The notes under the pieces: model-generated
What the model was told of the DNA's origin: nothing
Database searches by the model: none
What the model saw: the letters and a program-made list of their open reading frames with translations, nothing else
Translations under genes and position numbers: made by a program
From: Planctomycetota bacterium
GTDB lineage: Bacteria; Planctomycetota; Planctomycetia; Pirellulales; UBA1268
Direction: 5' to 3'
Assembly: GCA_027622795.1 (NCBI GenBank)
Contig: JAQBZA010000018.1
Location: forward strand, 1 to 17,897
Length of the DNA: 17,897 nt
Shown here: positions 7,069 to 14,665 of the stretch, piece by piece
Layout of the letters: the number at the start of each line of letters is the position of its first letter
How positions within the stretch are numbered: the first letter of the stretch is position 1

Positions 7069-10000
7069 TTAGTCCAGGTAGAGCAATTCGTTGTCGTTGA
7101 GCAGGGCGTGGACGAGGGCGGCGCGCGCCAGGTCATTGGGTGAGAGCCGATCGTCATCATTTACCAGCACCTGCGCGTGGTGGCTCCGCCCGGAGGCATC
7201 GTGACCGATCATGCCGGGATCGTTGAACTGCCAATCCAGCACCGGCTGGTGGGAAGTCCCGGCCTCGATGTCATGGCGTGAAAGCCGGGCGGCATCGAGC
7301 CGCAGTCGAGCAACGAGGCCGTCCCAGGCATGCGTGTCGGATCGTGCGCCAAGCCGCAAGGGGGCCCCGTCATGAATCGAGCGGTTCACCTCGTGCTTTG
7401 CGCTCGCGGTTTCCAGCGGGGCATCCACGCGACCGAGGTCACGAACAAAAAACGTGACGCCATGTTCTGACAGATCGTCAAGGTCGACACTCACGGCAAC
7501 AAAGTAGGGCCGACCGAGTTCAAGCCGTAGATTCGAGGGCACCACCTCATAGTGGGTGTTCTCAGCATCCTCGGTCTTGCCGACTAGTTGGAGGATCAGA
7601 TTCCGCGGCTGGTAGCGACTCTTTGTGGATGTGACCCCGAATGACCAGCCCGGCTGCTTTGCATCACCCGACCAGGTGGCGGCAATCGTGCGAACCTTGG
7701 CGTCTTCATAGACAGATCGGAGGGTCACCACCGCTTGCACCGTGAAGTCGGCCTGTGGAAGGCAGTCGACATCTGGCAGAAGAACAGAGAGCTTTCCTCC
7801 GGGTGACAGGTTGACCGCGTGCGCTGCCGGCCGCTCTGCCTGCCCGGGCATCGCCACAAGTCGCTCCGCCTCGCGAATGGCCTCGACCGGAACCAACGAC
7901 TCGTAGTTCGCCATGAACGCTGCAGCACCCTTCGCTTCATCGTCAGTCGCCGGTCGTCCGAAGAGGCGTTGGTGGAGCAAACGAACGAAGTCCTGATCAG
8001 GCAGTGAGCGGAACTGACGCATAATCGCCCGTGCCTGGTCATGTATCCAACTGCCATTGGCAAGGAGGAGGGCCTGCATCGGTGTCGTGGTGCGGTGTCG
8101 CTCGCCACTCGACTGAATCCGATCCGGAAGATCGAAGGCTGCCAGGAGCGGATCAGGCTTGTTGCGTCGCACCGGCAGGTAGATTGCCCGCCGCCCTGTT
8201 TCTCCGGGTGAGATAGTGCCGGCGGCGGAAAGAATCGTATCGGTGATTTCTTCACCGGAAAGCCGCCGTGGGTTCACCCGCCACAAGAATGTGTTGTCAG
8301 GATCAAGATGTGCGATACGGTCGTCGGCCTGTCGATCAGAAGCCTGACGAAACGTGGCCGACGTGAGGATGAGTCGATGGAGTTTCTTGAGGCTCCATCC
8401 CTCGCGGATAAACCACGAGGCTAGCCAGTCGAGCAGTTCCGGGTGCGTTGGTGGCTTTCCAAGGTGACCAAAATCATTCGTCGATTCGGAAAGACCGTGG
8501 CCAAAGTGCTGCTGCCAGACACGGTTGACGATGACGCGGGCTGTGAGAGGATTCTCCGGCGAGGTGATCCATCGGCCCAAGGCCGTACGGCGACCCGTTG
8601 TGCCGATCGCCGGCGCCAGAGGCTCAATGGTTGCCGGCCCGGGATCGAGAAGGGTCAGAAAGCCGGGCTCGATCGAGGCCTTCGTACGATCATCTGGCAT
8701 GGAAACGCCGGGGGCGGTCGGGCCGACGTCGGTTGCCACGAAGGGCTCTGTGGGCAGTGGCTTGGGCTTGACACTGTCGTACGCAGCGAGCTGCTCAAGC
8801 AGTTGCTTCCGCTCGGCAGCCGCGGCCGCATCAAGCTGCTGATCGAGCTTATCTGGGTGGATCTTGAACTGACGCGAGGCGAGTTCAGCAAGTTGGTGCT
8901 CGCGGGGCGAGCGGTCCTCCGGCCGTTTGGTAATCATTGCCTGAATGTCGGGAGGGAACATGGTGGGCTTTTCGCCAGTGGCGTGTTGCAGAAGCACGGG
9001 ACGCTCGATGGCGTCAAGCCGGCGCCGGATGTCGGCTGTGGCCTGTTCCCAGGCCTGTTGCTGCTCCGCATGCGCCGCCCGCGTGGCCAGATCGGCCACC
9101 GGCAGGGCCTCCGTGGGCTGGAACGCCGCGAAGAACGCCTGCAGCCGGTAGTAGTCTTTCTGCAGCAGTGGGTCGAACTTGTGGTCGTGGCAGCGGGCGC
9201 ACTTCACGCTCTGGGCAAGGAAGACGTCGGCCGTGGTCTCGGTGAGGTCATCGAGAATCTTCTGCCACTGCCCTACCACGTCGCGCTGGTTCCATTCGTA
9301 GATCCAGTGCCGCAGAAACATCGTGGCGATGACGGCATCGCGATTGCCGGGATCGATTTCATCGCCGGCCAGTTGCTCCATCACAAACCGGTCGTATGGC
9401 TTGTCGGCGTTGAAAGACCGCACGCAGTAGTCGCGATACTGCTTCGCATGGGGGCGGGCACCATCGGCACGGTAGCCATCGGTATCGGCGTAGCGAACCA
9501 GGTCGAGCCAGAAACGGGCCTGGTGTTCACCGTAGGACGCCGTGGCAAGAAGCTCATCGACGAGCCGCTCGACAATCGTCGGATCGTCGAGTGCCGTGCC
9601 TCCGTCAGTTTCTAGAAATAGTCTGTCGCTCGGCGGAAGGCCAGTGATTGCGTAGTGAAGCCGTCGCAAAAAAGCCCGCGATGGGGCCGCAGATGCGGGG
9701 GTGATTCCCTGTTCGGTGAGTTTCTTGATGACAAACATGTCGATCTCGTTGCGGCACCAAGTGGCATGGGCAGCAGGCGGCTCTGGCACGGCTGGCATGG
9801 TGAGCGGCTGATAGCACCACCAGGCTCGATCTTTGGCGGTGATCGGGTTGTTTGGTGCCAGCACGGTGTTTGCGGGCCACGCCGCGCCGGCGGCGACCCA
9901 GACCGCGAAACCTTCAATCAGCGGGTCAGGGAGTTTGCCCGTCGGAGGCATCTCATGAGATTCATAGCGGAGAGCCTCAAGCAACAAGCTCTCCTCAGGA

Positions 10001-10248
10001 CTCCCGGGAACGATCGCAGGCCCCGATTCCCCTCCAGCAAGCAGTCCTGCCCGAGTGGTGAGATCCAAGCCAGCCTCGTGTTTGGTCTCCCCATGGCATC
10101 GAATGCAATGGCGAACAAGGAGTGGGCGGGCGTGGATCTCAAACAGGTCGTCACCACCACGTCCCTGCTTCGCGGCGAAACTGGCTGCGAGTGAGGCGAT
10201 GACGAGGCACATCGCGGCATGGTGGCGGTGGCCGCAGCGTATGATCAT
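7069..10248 (-). CDS. Planctomycete cytochrome c / DUF1549 / DUF1553 protein with C-terminal LamG-like domain
   Basis: A 1059-residue exported multidomain protein. Residues 1-27 form a signal peptide (MCLVIASLAASFAA). A planctomycete cytochrome c domain follows, with the haem motif CIRCH at 48-52 and a likely distal Met in HEMPPTGKLPDP near 99-108. The DUF1549 region runs from about 165 to 375 (RNEIDMFVIKKL, RRLHYAITGLPPS, FWLDLVRYADTDGY) and contains a second haem-like motif CARCHDHKFDP at 350-360. The DUF1553 region begins near 590 (LGRWITSPENPLTARVIVNRVWQQHFG). The last 240 residues look like a concanavalin/LamG-type jelly roll (DFTVQAVVTLRS, PYFVAVSVDL, LRLGARSDTHAWDGLVARLRL). ATG 10248 overlaps the FecR-type stop as ATGA and has GGAGA seven bases upstream. 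The role is probably haem-dependent envelope chemistry or polymer binding; the substrate is unknown. Confidence 0.93.
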   Translation of the reverse strand: MIIRCGHRHHAAMCLVIASLAASFAAKQGRGGDDLFEIHARPLLVRHCIRCHGETKHEAGLDLTTRAGLLAGGESGPAIVPGSPEESLLLEALRYESHEMPPTGKLPDPLIEGFAVWVAAGAAWPANTVLAPNNPITAKDRAWWCYQPLTMPAVPEPPAAHATWCRNEIDMFVIKKLTEQGITPASAAPSRAFLRRLHYAITGLPPSDRLFLETDGGTALDDPTIVERLVDELLATASYGEHQARFWLDLVRYADTDGYRADGARPHAKQYRDYCVRSFNADKPYDRFVMEQLAGDEIDPGNRDAVIATMFLRHWIYEWNQRDVVGQWQKILDDLTETTADVFLAQSVKCARCHDHKFDPLLQKDYYRLQAFFAAFQPTEALPVADLATRAAHAEQQQAWEQATADIRRRLDAIERPVLLQHATGEKPTMFPPDIQAMITKRPEDRSPREHQLAELASRQFKIHPDKLDQQLDAAAAAERKQLLEQLAAYDSVKPKPLPTEPFVATDVGPTAPGVSMPDDRTKASIEPGFLTLLDPGPATIEPLAPAIGTTGRRTALGRWITSPENPLTARVIVNRVWQQHFGHGLSESTNDFGHLGKPPTHPELLDWLASWFIREGWSLKKLHRLILTSATFRQASDRQADDRIAHLDPDNTFLWRVNPRRLSGEEITDTILSAAGTISPGETGRRAIYLPVRRNKPDPLLAAFDLPDRIQSSGERHRTTTPMQALLLANGSWIHDQARAIMRQFRSLPDQDFVRLLHQRLFGRPATDDEAKGAAAFMANYESLVPVEAIREAERLVAMPGQAERPAAHAVNLSPGGKLSVLLPDVDCLPQADFTVQAVVTLRSVYEDAKVRTIAATWSGDAKQPGWSFGVTSTKSRYQPRNLILQLVGKTEDAENTHYEVVPSNLRLELGRPYFVAVSVDLDDLSEHGVTFFVRDLGRVDAPLETASAKHEVNRSIHDGAPLRLGARSDTHAWDGLVARLRLDAARLSRHDIEAGTSHQPVLDWQFNDPGMIGHDASGRSHHAQVLVNDDDRLSPNDLARAALVHALLNDNELLYLD

Positions 10249-12080
10249 TGAGAGGTCTCCAGCGCTACGGAATGACTCGGCGCGACCGGTGGGAGACCGG
10301 CGATGAAGACCGGGTCGATCGTCGTCTGGTTGTCGTCGGCATCCTGAAAAAAGAGGCCGTCGCAGGTGGCGCCTTCTGCATACCCCAGATCCGAGAGATC
10401 GATAGCCACGGCGTTCGCCTTCGCCCGCACCGGCAGCAGATTCCCCATGTTGGTCGGCAAGGTCAGGAGTTCATCGAGCGAGCCGGGAAGGGTGTCGAAG
10501 GTAAACAGTCGAAACCGAGCGAGGAGCTGTGACGCAGGTGACAGTGAATCGATGTCATAGGCAGTGACCGTATGGGTATGCAAATCGGGCGTGAATCGCA
10601 GCGGTGAAACGTGGAAGGCATCACCTTCCGGCGGATCGGTGAGCATCTGCAATTCAAAAAAAATTACGTCGGGGCCGGCATCGTTCAGAACCGGTTGCGA
10701 GAAGGCAATCGCCAGCCCGGGCGTTGGAACGGCACCAATTGCATCAGGAGTGAGCACGGCGTCGTGCGTGAGGGGATGAGAAGTGCCGCCCGGATTGATC
10801 ACACCAGTGGTAAGCAATCGATCCTCCTCGAGAAGCCCGCGACGAGCAGGGGCGAGGCGAAGCAACTCCGTCGACACGTTGTCTCCCCCGGGAAGGGTCA
10901 GATTGTTTCGGTTTCGATTGGCGTGAAAGTGAAGCAGCTGTACGCCGATTAGATCAGCGACATCATATCTCCTCACGACCCCGCCCCGCTGGATGACGAT
11001 ACTTTCGAGCGTATCGACGCCCGGCCCCAATGCGTCGCCGCCTGTCGGTGGCACCGGATATTCGAGCGAGGCATCGTAGCGAATGAGCCGGTCGGGAAGT
11101 CGGGGCCGATAGGTCACGCTTTCAGCCATACCAGTGGAGGCGACGATCGCGTTGTCACGATTTGCCGGGTCGTGTCGGGCCACATCTCCCGACTCCAAGC
11201 GATAGATCGTCGCTTTCGGATCAGTCCGTACAATCAGATCAGCGGCTCCCTCAATCACCTGCACTTCGGTCGAACTCGTCTCGTCGACATGCACCACAAA
11301 TCGGGTTCCCCTGTCAATCACCTGCGTGGCCGGTGTCTCAACGCGGAAGCCCTCGGCGCCCTCCGGCGCGTGCACGGAACAGCGGCCCGCATCGACCGCC
11401 ACGCAGTCTCCGCCACAGACGCGAAAAACCGCCGGCCCCTCGAGGATAGCTGAGGCTCCGTTGGCAAAGCAGAGCTCCACTAGCCCACGGGAAAGAACAT
11501 ACGGCTCGCCGCGACTGGCAATCGACTGTTCCGCCGGCGTTTCGCGGCCGACAAACCGGGCCCGGGCCAGACTGGCAAACCGAACCGATGCATCGAGCGG
11601 CGTGGTGTGCATCATCGGCCCCGCCACCTCCTGCCGCGGTAGCAGCGTGAACGCAACTCCCAAGACCACTGCCAGAAGTCCACTCGCAATCAGCAGTGCT
11701 GTCGAACGCCGCTGCCCGCTGCCCGTTGATCGCGACCCCTCGGTGTTGGCCTTGATCCCGTCGAGCTGCGCCATCACGCTCTGCGTCAGCATTTCCCCAT
11801 TCGCCGGCAGCCCTGCCATCACGTCGGCGACGAAGCGTTCACCGATGGGGGCGAGCGTGTCCGCGGCAAGGTTTCCAGCCACCATTCCGAGCCGACGATG
11901 CGTCTGGTAGAGATTCACAGCGAGCGTCAGGAGATGCGCATTCCTGTTGAGCAGAGCATCGAGTTCCGCTCGTGCGGCTGCGTCGAGTTGGCCCTCCAAA
12001 AAATCTGTCCACAGGACGGCGAAGCGATCCTCGTCGAACCCACGAGCGGAATCGGTCGGGGTGTTGAAGGACTCGGTCAT
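10245..12080 (-). CDS. FecR-type membrane protein, likely partner of the ECF sigma factor
   Basis: A 611-residue single-pass protein. Residues 15-65 are a cytosolic helical segment (RFAVLWTDFLEGQLDAAARAEL), the usual place for sigma-factor contact. A transmembrane helix spans about 127-147. A FecR domain at about 197-285 shows SRGLVELCFANGASAILEGPA, GFRVETPATQVIDRGTRFVV and TEVQVIEGAADL. Residues about 325-611 form a large extracytoplasmic region I do not recognise, ending in DGLFFQDADD and DPVFIAGLPPV. FecR-type proteins are known to relay envelope signals to ECF sigma factors. Here the gene directly follows the sigma gene with an ATGA overlap, which favours ATG 12080 over an ATG 16 codons upstream. 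The best Shine-Dalgarno match (GGGAGA) is rather far away, so coupling to sigma-gene translation is likely. Confidence 0.88.
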   Translation of the reverse strand: MTESFNTPTDSARGFDEDRFAVLWTDFLEGQLDAAARAELDALLNRNAHLLTLAVNLYQTHRRLGMVAGNLAADTLAPIGERFVADVMAGLPANGEMLTQSVMAQLDGIKANTEGSRSTGSGQRRSTALLIASGLLAVVLGVAFTLLPRQEVAGPMMHTTPLDASVRFASLARARFVGRETPAEQSIASRGEPYVLSRGLVELCFANGASAILEGPAVFRVCGGDCVAVDAGRCSVHAPEGAEGFRVETPATQVIDRGTRFVVHVDETSSTEVQVIEGAADLIVRTDPKATIYRLESGDVARHDPANRDNAIVASTGMAESVTYRPRLPDRLIRYDASLEYPVPPTGGDALGPGVDTLESIVIQRGGVVRRYDVADLIGVQLLHFHANRNRNNLTLPGGDNVSTELLRLAPARRGLLEEDRLLTTGVINPGGTSHPLTHDAVLTPDAIGAVPTPGLAIAFSQPVLNDAGPDVIFFELQMLTDPPEGDAFHVSPLRFTPDLHTHTVTAYDIDSLSPASQLLARFRLFTFDTLPGSLDELLTLPTNMGNLLPVRAKANAVAIDLSDLGYAEGATCDGLFFQDADDNQTTIDPVFIAGLPPVAPSHSVALETSQ

Positions 12081-12679
12081 GTGGTTTGAGATTCTCCCTG
12101 AGCGGTGGCAAGCTTTCGCTCGATGCAATCCTGCAGTTGTCGGCGCAAGAGCCAGAGTTGCTTCTTGACGGCAGCCACGGAACGCCCGCTCCGTTCTGCC
12201 ATTTCCGAGAGTGGGATCGACTCATCGTACCGCCATGTGAGGAATCGCCGGCGGTGTTCATCGAGAGCGTCGAGACAGGCCTTTAGCAAAGCGAGGTGCT
12301 TGTGTTCTTCAACGCTGCCGTGGTTGGCACGGCGGTCGAGTTCACGAGCGAGAAGATCGGGTGCATAGCGACTCCGATAGTCGGCGATCCGACGGAGCCG
12401 TGTCACTTCAGTCTGCAACTGATACCGAGCGATCGTAAACAGCCAGGCAGCAAAGTTTGTGTTGGGCGTGTATTCGGTGAGTCGTGTGAAGGCCGTAATG
12501 AATGTGGCCTGAGCGGTATCGTCGACATCCACCCCTGGCGGAGCGTGGCTGCCGAGCCAGGCGCGGAGTGGACGTTCGAATCGACGGACCACAGTGGCAA
12601 AGGCCTGCCTGTCGCCGCGACGGACCTGACCGAGAGCGGTCTCAACGACGGCGTCGGTGTCTGGGGGCATTGCGAACAT
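12077..12679 (-). CDS. ECF RNA polymerase sigma factor (planctomycete/verrucomicrobial type)
   Basis: A 200-residue sigma-70 factor with only regions 2 and 4. Region 2 is at about 26-96: an FERPLRAWL helix, the -10 recognition stretch VDDTAQATFITAFTRL, then FAAWLFTIARYQLQTEVTRLRR. Region 4 is at about 128-186: LDALDEHRRRFLTWRYDESIPLSEMAERSGRSVAAVKKQLWLLRRQL, a helix-turn-helix for the -35 element. Its length and wording resemble the Rhodopirellula/Verrucomicrobium sigma subfamily that sits beside FecR-type proteins. The frame extends upstream to 12847, but that part overlaps the divergent NagB-like gene and is not domain-like. ATG 12679 (or 12670) starts just before the conserved fold, and neither has a clear Shine-Dalgarno site. 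It heads the seven-gene minus-strand run and probably controls its own operon. Confidence 0.88.
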   Translation of the reverse strand: MFAMPPDTDAVVETALGQVRRGDRQAFATVVRRFERPLRAWLGSHAPPGVDVDDTAQATFITAFTRLTEYTPNTNFAAWLFTIARYQLQTEVTRLRRIADYRSRYAPDLLARELDRRANHGSVEEHKHLALLKACLDALDEHRRRFLTWRYDESIPLSEMAERSGRSVAAVKKQLWLLRRQLQDCIERKLATAQGESQTT

Positions 12680-12802
12680 CAATGGGAGATGGCAGATCTC
12701 GGAAAAAGGTTTCTCGGGAATTCCAGGGACCGTGGTGAGCCGTACAATGTAGCCATACCGCAACGCTGCAGTTGGCGTCGGGAAGCCCCCAGCAGTAACC
12801 TT

Positions 12803-12834
12803 CGTAAAACTCCGGATGCGTAAAACTCCGGATG
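12803..12834. repeat. Perfect 16-base tandem duplication upstream of the NagB-like gene
   Basis: The unit CGTAAAACTCCGGATG occurs twice head to tail, at 12803-12818 and 12819-12834, with no mismatch. Each copy contains the palindrome TCCGGA and ends in ATG. The second copy starts a two-codon frame ATG AGG TGA (12832-12840), whose AGGTGA also belongs to the Shine-Dalgarno site of the real start at 12846. Confidence 0.9.
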
Positions 12835-12840
12835 AGGTGA
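12834..12840 (+). promoter_or_regulatory. Ribosome binding site of the NagB-like gene
   Basis: GAGGTGA, five bases before ATG 12846. It picks this start over the in-frame ATG at 12816, which lies inside the tandem duplication and has no such site. Confidence 0.75.
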
Positions 12841-12845
12841 CTGTC

Positions 12846-13775
12846 ATGACCCGAGCGCTCAGCCGTATTGCTCCTGACTGGTGGGACTATACGACCCTTG
12901 AATCCGAAATCATCCGCGATGCTGCGGCGCTCTCTCCGGAAGATATGCTCCAGCTGTCGCGGCCGGGATTTCGTGTTGTCTTCCATCCGACACTCGAAGA
13001 CTTTTACCTGGCTGAAGCACTGGAATATGTCTCGGCGTGGCGACAGGCGACGGCCGCTGAACCGGTCGGCATCTGCGGGCCGATCGGTCCGACTGAGCAG
13101 TTGCCTCTGGTGGCCCGGCTGGTGAACGAGTTGGATCTTGATCTGCGGCATGCCCACTTCTGGGGCATGGATGAGTGGTATGAAGACGGTCGTGAAGTTC
13201 CGGTGAGCCATCCGTTGTCATTTGAACGCGCCGACCGCGAACTCTGCTTCGACCGTATCCGCCCGGAGTTGCGTATGCCTGAAGCCAATCTCCACTTTCC
13301 GAAGGCAGACACGGCACCCTACATCACGAGCTGGCATGACGTGCGTTGCGCCGTCATGCAGGGAGGCCAAGGCGATATCAAACACTGGGCTTTCAACGAT
13401 CCGCTCCGACGGACCGGAAGCTATGTCGACGACCCGCCTTCACCGGAGGAGTATCGGGCCCTTTCGACCCGCGTCGTCGATCTCCATCCGGTCACGCTCG
13501 CGCAAAACGCGCGGACGAGCGGGGGCGGCAATATCACGCTGGTGCCGACACAGGCGATTACGGTGGGGCCGGTCCAAACCTGGCAGGCAGAAAAAGTTTC
13601 GATTTGGCAGGCAGGCACTCACGACAATCCGTTGGGGCAACGTCTGACTGCACTGATGATTTCGAAGCGAATCATTGACACAAGCGTGCCGATGTCGCTT
13701 CTCGCCGACCATCCCAACGTCCAGTTCAACTACTTCCGCGGCGGTCTGGGCAGTTGTGCTGTTGAGATGCACTGA
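12846..13775 (+). CDS. NagB-like glucosamine-6-phosphate deaminase family protein, altered active site
   Basis: A 309-residue cytosolic protein of the NagB/6-phosphogluconolactonase fold, longer than classical NagB (about 266). Family landmarks are GPIGPTEQLPLVARL near 79-92 (phosphate/nucleophile loop), FWGMDEWY at 105-112 (Asp109 matches the NagB general base Asp72), GGQGDIKHWAFNDP at 173-186 (the NagB GGxGxDGHIAFNEP loop) and VPTQAITVG at 233-241. In the loop, His180 matches NagB His143, but the catalytic Asp141 position is Ile, with an Asp one residue earlier, and Glu148 is Asp. Activity on glucosamine 6-phosphate is therefore unsure, and a related sugar phosphate is possible. It lies divergent from the sigma gene and convergent with a sugar isomerase gene 30 bases on. 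The tail GSCAVEMH is unlike E. coli NagB. Confidence 0.85.
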   Translation: MTRALSRIAPDWWDYTTLESEIIRDAAALSPEDMLQLSRPGFRVVFHPTLEDFYLAEALEYVSAWRQATAAEPVGICGPIGPTEQLPLVARLVNELDLDLRHAHFWGMDEWYEDGREVPVSHPLSFERADRELCFDRIRPELRMPEANLHFPKADTAPYITSWHDVRCAVMQGGQGDIKHWAFNDPLRRTGSYVDDPPSPEEYRALSTRVVDLHPVTLAQNARTSGGGNITLVPTQAITVGPVQTWQAEKVSIWQAGTHDNPLGQRLTALMISKRIIDTSVPMSLLADHPNVQFNYFRGGLGSCAVEMH

Positions 13776-13805
13776 CGCTGCCAGTCGCAATGGCCCGGCT
13801 GGGGG

Positions 13806-14618
13806 TTATTCAGCGACGCGTTGCATGTAGTCGATGCTCTCGCGAGCAAGCCGTTCGATCCCGGGCGCGTAGTCGAACACTTCCACGCTCACCCACCCGC
13901 AGTATCCGACCTCGTCAAGGGCAGCGAAAATTGGAGCAAAGTCGACGGCACCAAAGCCAGGGCCCTGAAGATTGGTGTCGTTGGCATGAAAGTGTTCGAG
14001 GTGCCGGGCGCTGGCCGTGATGATCGTTGGAATTGGCGCGGCTTCACTCGACATCGCCTTCACGTCGAGGATCAGTCGAACGTTCGGCGCCCCGATACGT
14101 TCAATGAGACGGCAGGCCTCTGCGGCGGTGTTCAGCACGTTTGTCTCAGTTGGAGCCAATGGTTCGACTGCCAGTACGGTTCCGGTAGCCTCCAGCGTGG
14201 GCGCCAGTCTGGAAAACGTCTCGGCAAGCCGATCAAGGCCGTCCGTTTGTGAAACACCCGGCAGAAGACTCCGCTGATGTGGTGATCCGAAAACCAGCAC
14301 GCGGCCTCCGAGATCACCGCAGAGTCGGGCGAGGTCCTCAAGATAGGCGACGGTTCGTCGGCGGACGTCCTCGTCGGGATGCGTGACATGGAAACCCTCG
14401 GTTTTGGCGAGCAGCCAGTGGAGGCCGATGCACTCCAACCCTGCTCGCTCTATCGTGCCGCGAATCTCACGTCGGCGCAACGCGCTCACCTCAGTCGCGT
14501 CACGGCCAAGCGTGAAGGGGGCGACCTCCAGGCCCTGATAGCCGCAGGCGGCCGCAAAGTCACACGCCTTCTCGAGAGGCCACTCCTGAAAGGTTTCATT
14601 ACAGATGGCGTAACGCAT
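13806..14618 (-). CDS. Sugar phosphate isomerase/epimerase (TIM barrel, AP endonuclease 2-like)
   Basis: A 270-residue cytosolic TIM-barrel protein of the xylose-isomerase-like family. The metal site expected for the family is visible: Glu152 in LAVEPLAPTETN, Asp185 in LILDVKAM, His211 in HFHANDTN and Glu246 in VSVEVFDY. This pattern and spacing match the metal ligands of D-tagatose/D-psicose 3-epimerases as I recall them. However, the helper His that usually follows the Asp by three residues is Ala188, and the Arg expected near 217 is absent, so a ketose 3-epimerase is not assured. The N-terminus MRYAICNETFQEW begins directly with strand one, which supports the start, although no Shine-Dalgarno site is seen. 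It is convergent with the NagB-like gene, and 47 bases separate it from the upstream PmoA/DUF6807 gene, probably its operon partner. Confidence 0.88.
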   Translation of the reverse strand: MRYAICNETFQEWPLEKACDFAAACGYQGLEVAPFTLGRDATEVSALRRREIRGTIERAGLECIGLHWLLAKTEGFHVTHPDEDVRRRTVAYLEDLARLCGDLGGRVLVFGSPHQRSLLPGVSQTDGLDRLAETFSRLAPTLEATGTVLAVEPLAPTETNVLNTAAEACRLIERIGAPNVRLILDVKAMSSEAAPIPTIITASARHLEHFHANDTNLQGPGFGAVDFAPIFAALDEVGYCGWVSVEVFDYAPGIERLARESIDYMQRVAE

Positions 14619-14665
14619 GGGGCATCGGATACTGGAGGGGTGCTGTGAGATCGAGACGAGAGGCT

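Larger units (their letters stand above)
12680..12845. promoter_or_regulatory. Divergent control region between the ECF sigma gene and the NagB-like gene
   Basis: 166 bases that must carry promoters for both directions. On the + strand TACAAT at 12743-12748 is a fair -10 match but has no convincing -35. No clear ECF-type promoter was recognised on the minus strand. The region ends with the 16-base tandem duplication and a Shine-Dalgarno site for the + gene. Confidence 0.45.

Noticed and set aside
8443..9615. A 390-codon open frame on the + strand opposite the DUF1549/DUF1553 gene.
   Set aside because: Antisense shadow of a well-supported gene; composition is low in recognisable motifs.
12680..12847. 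N-terminal extension of the ECF sigma factor to 12847.
   Set aside because: It would cover the whole divergent promoter region and overlap the NagB-like start; the extra residues are not sigma-like.
13776..13805. Shared terminator between the convergent NagB-like and isomerase genes.
   Set aside because: Only a four-base CCAG/CTGG pairing is visible and there is no T-run.
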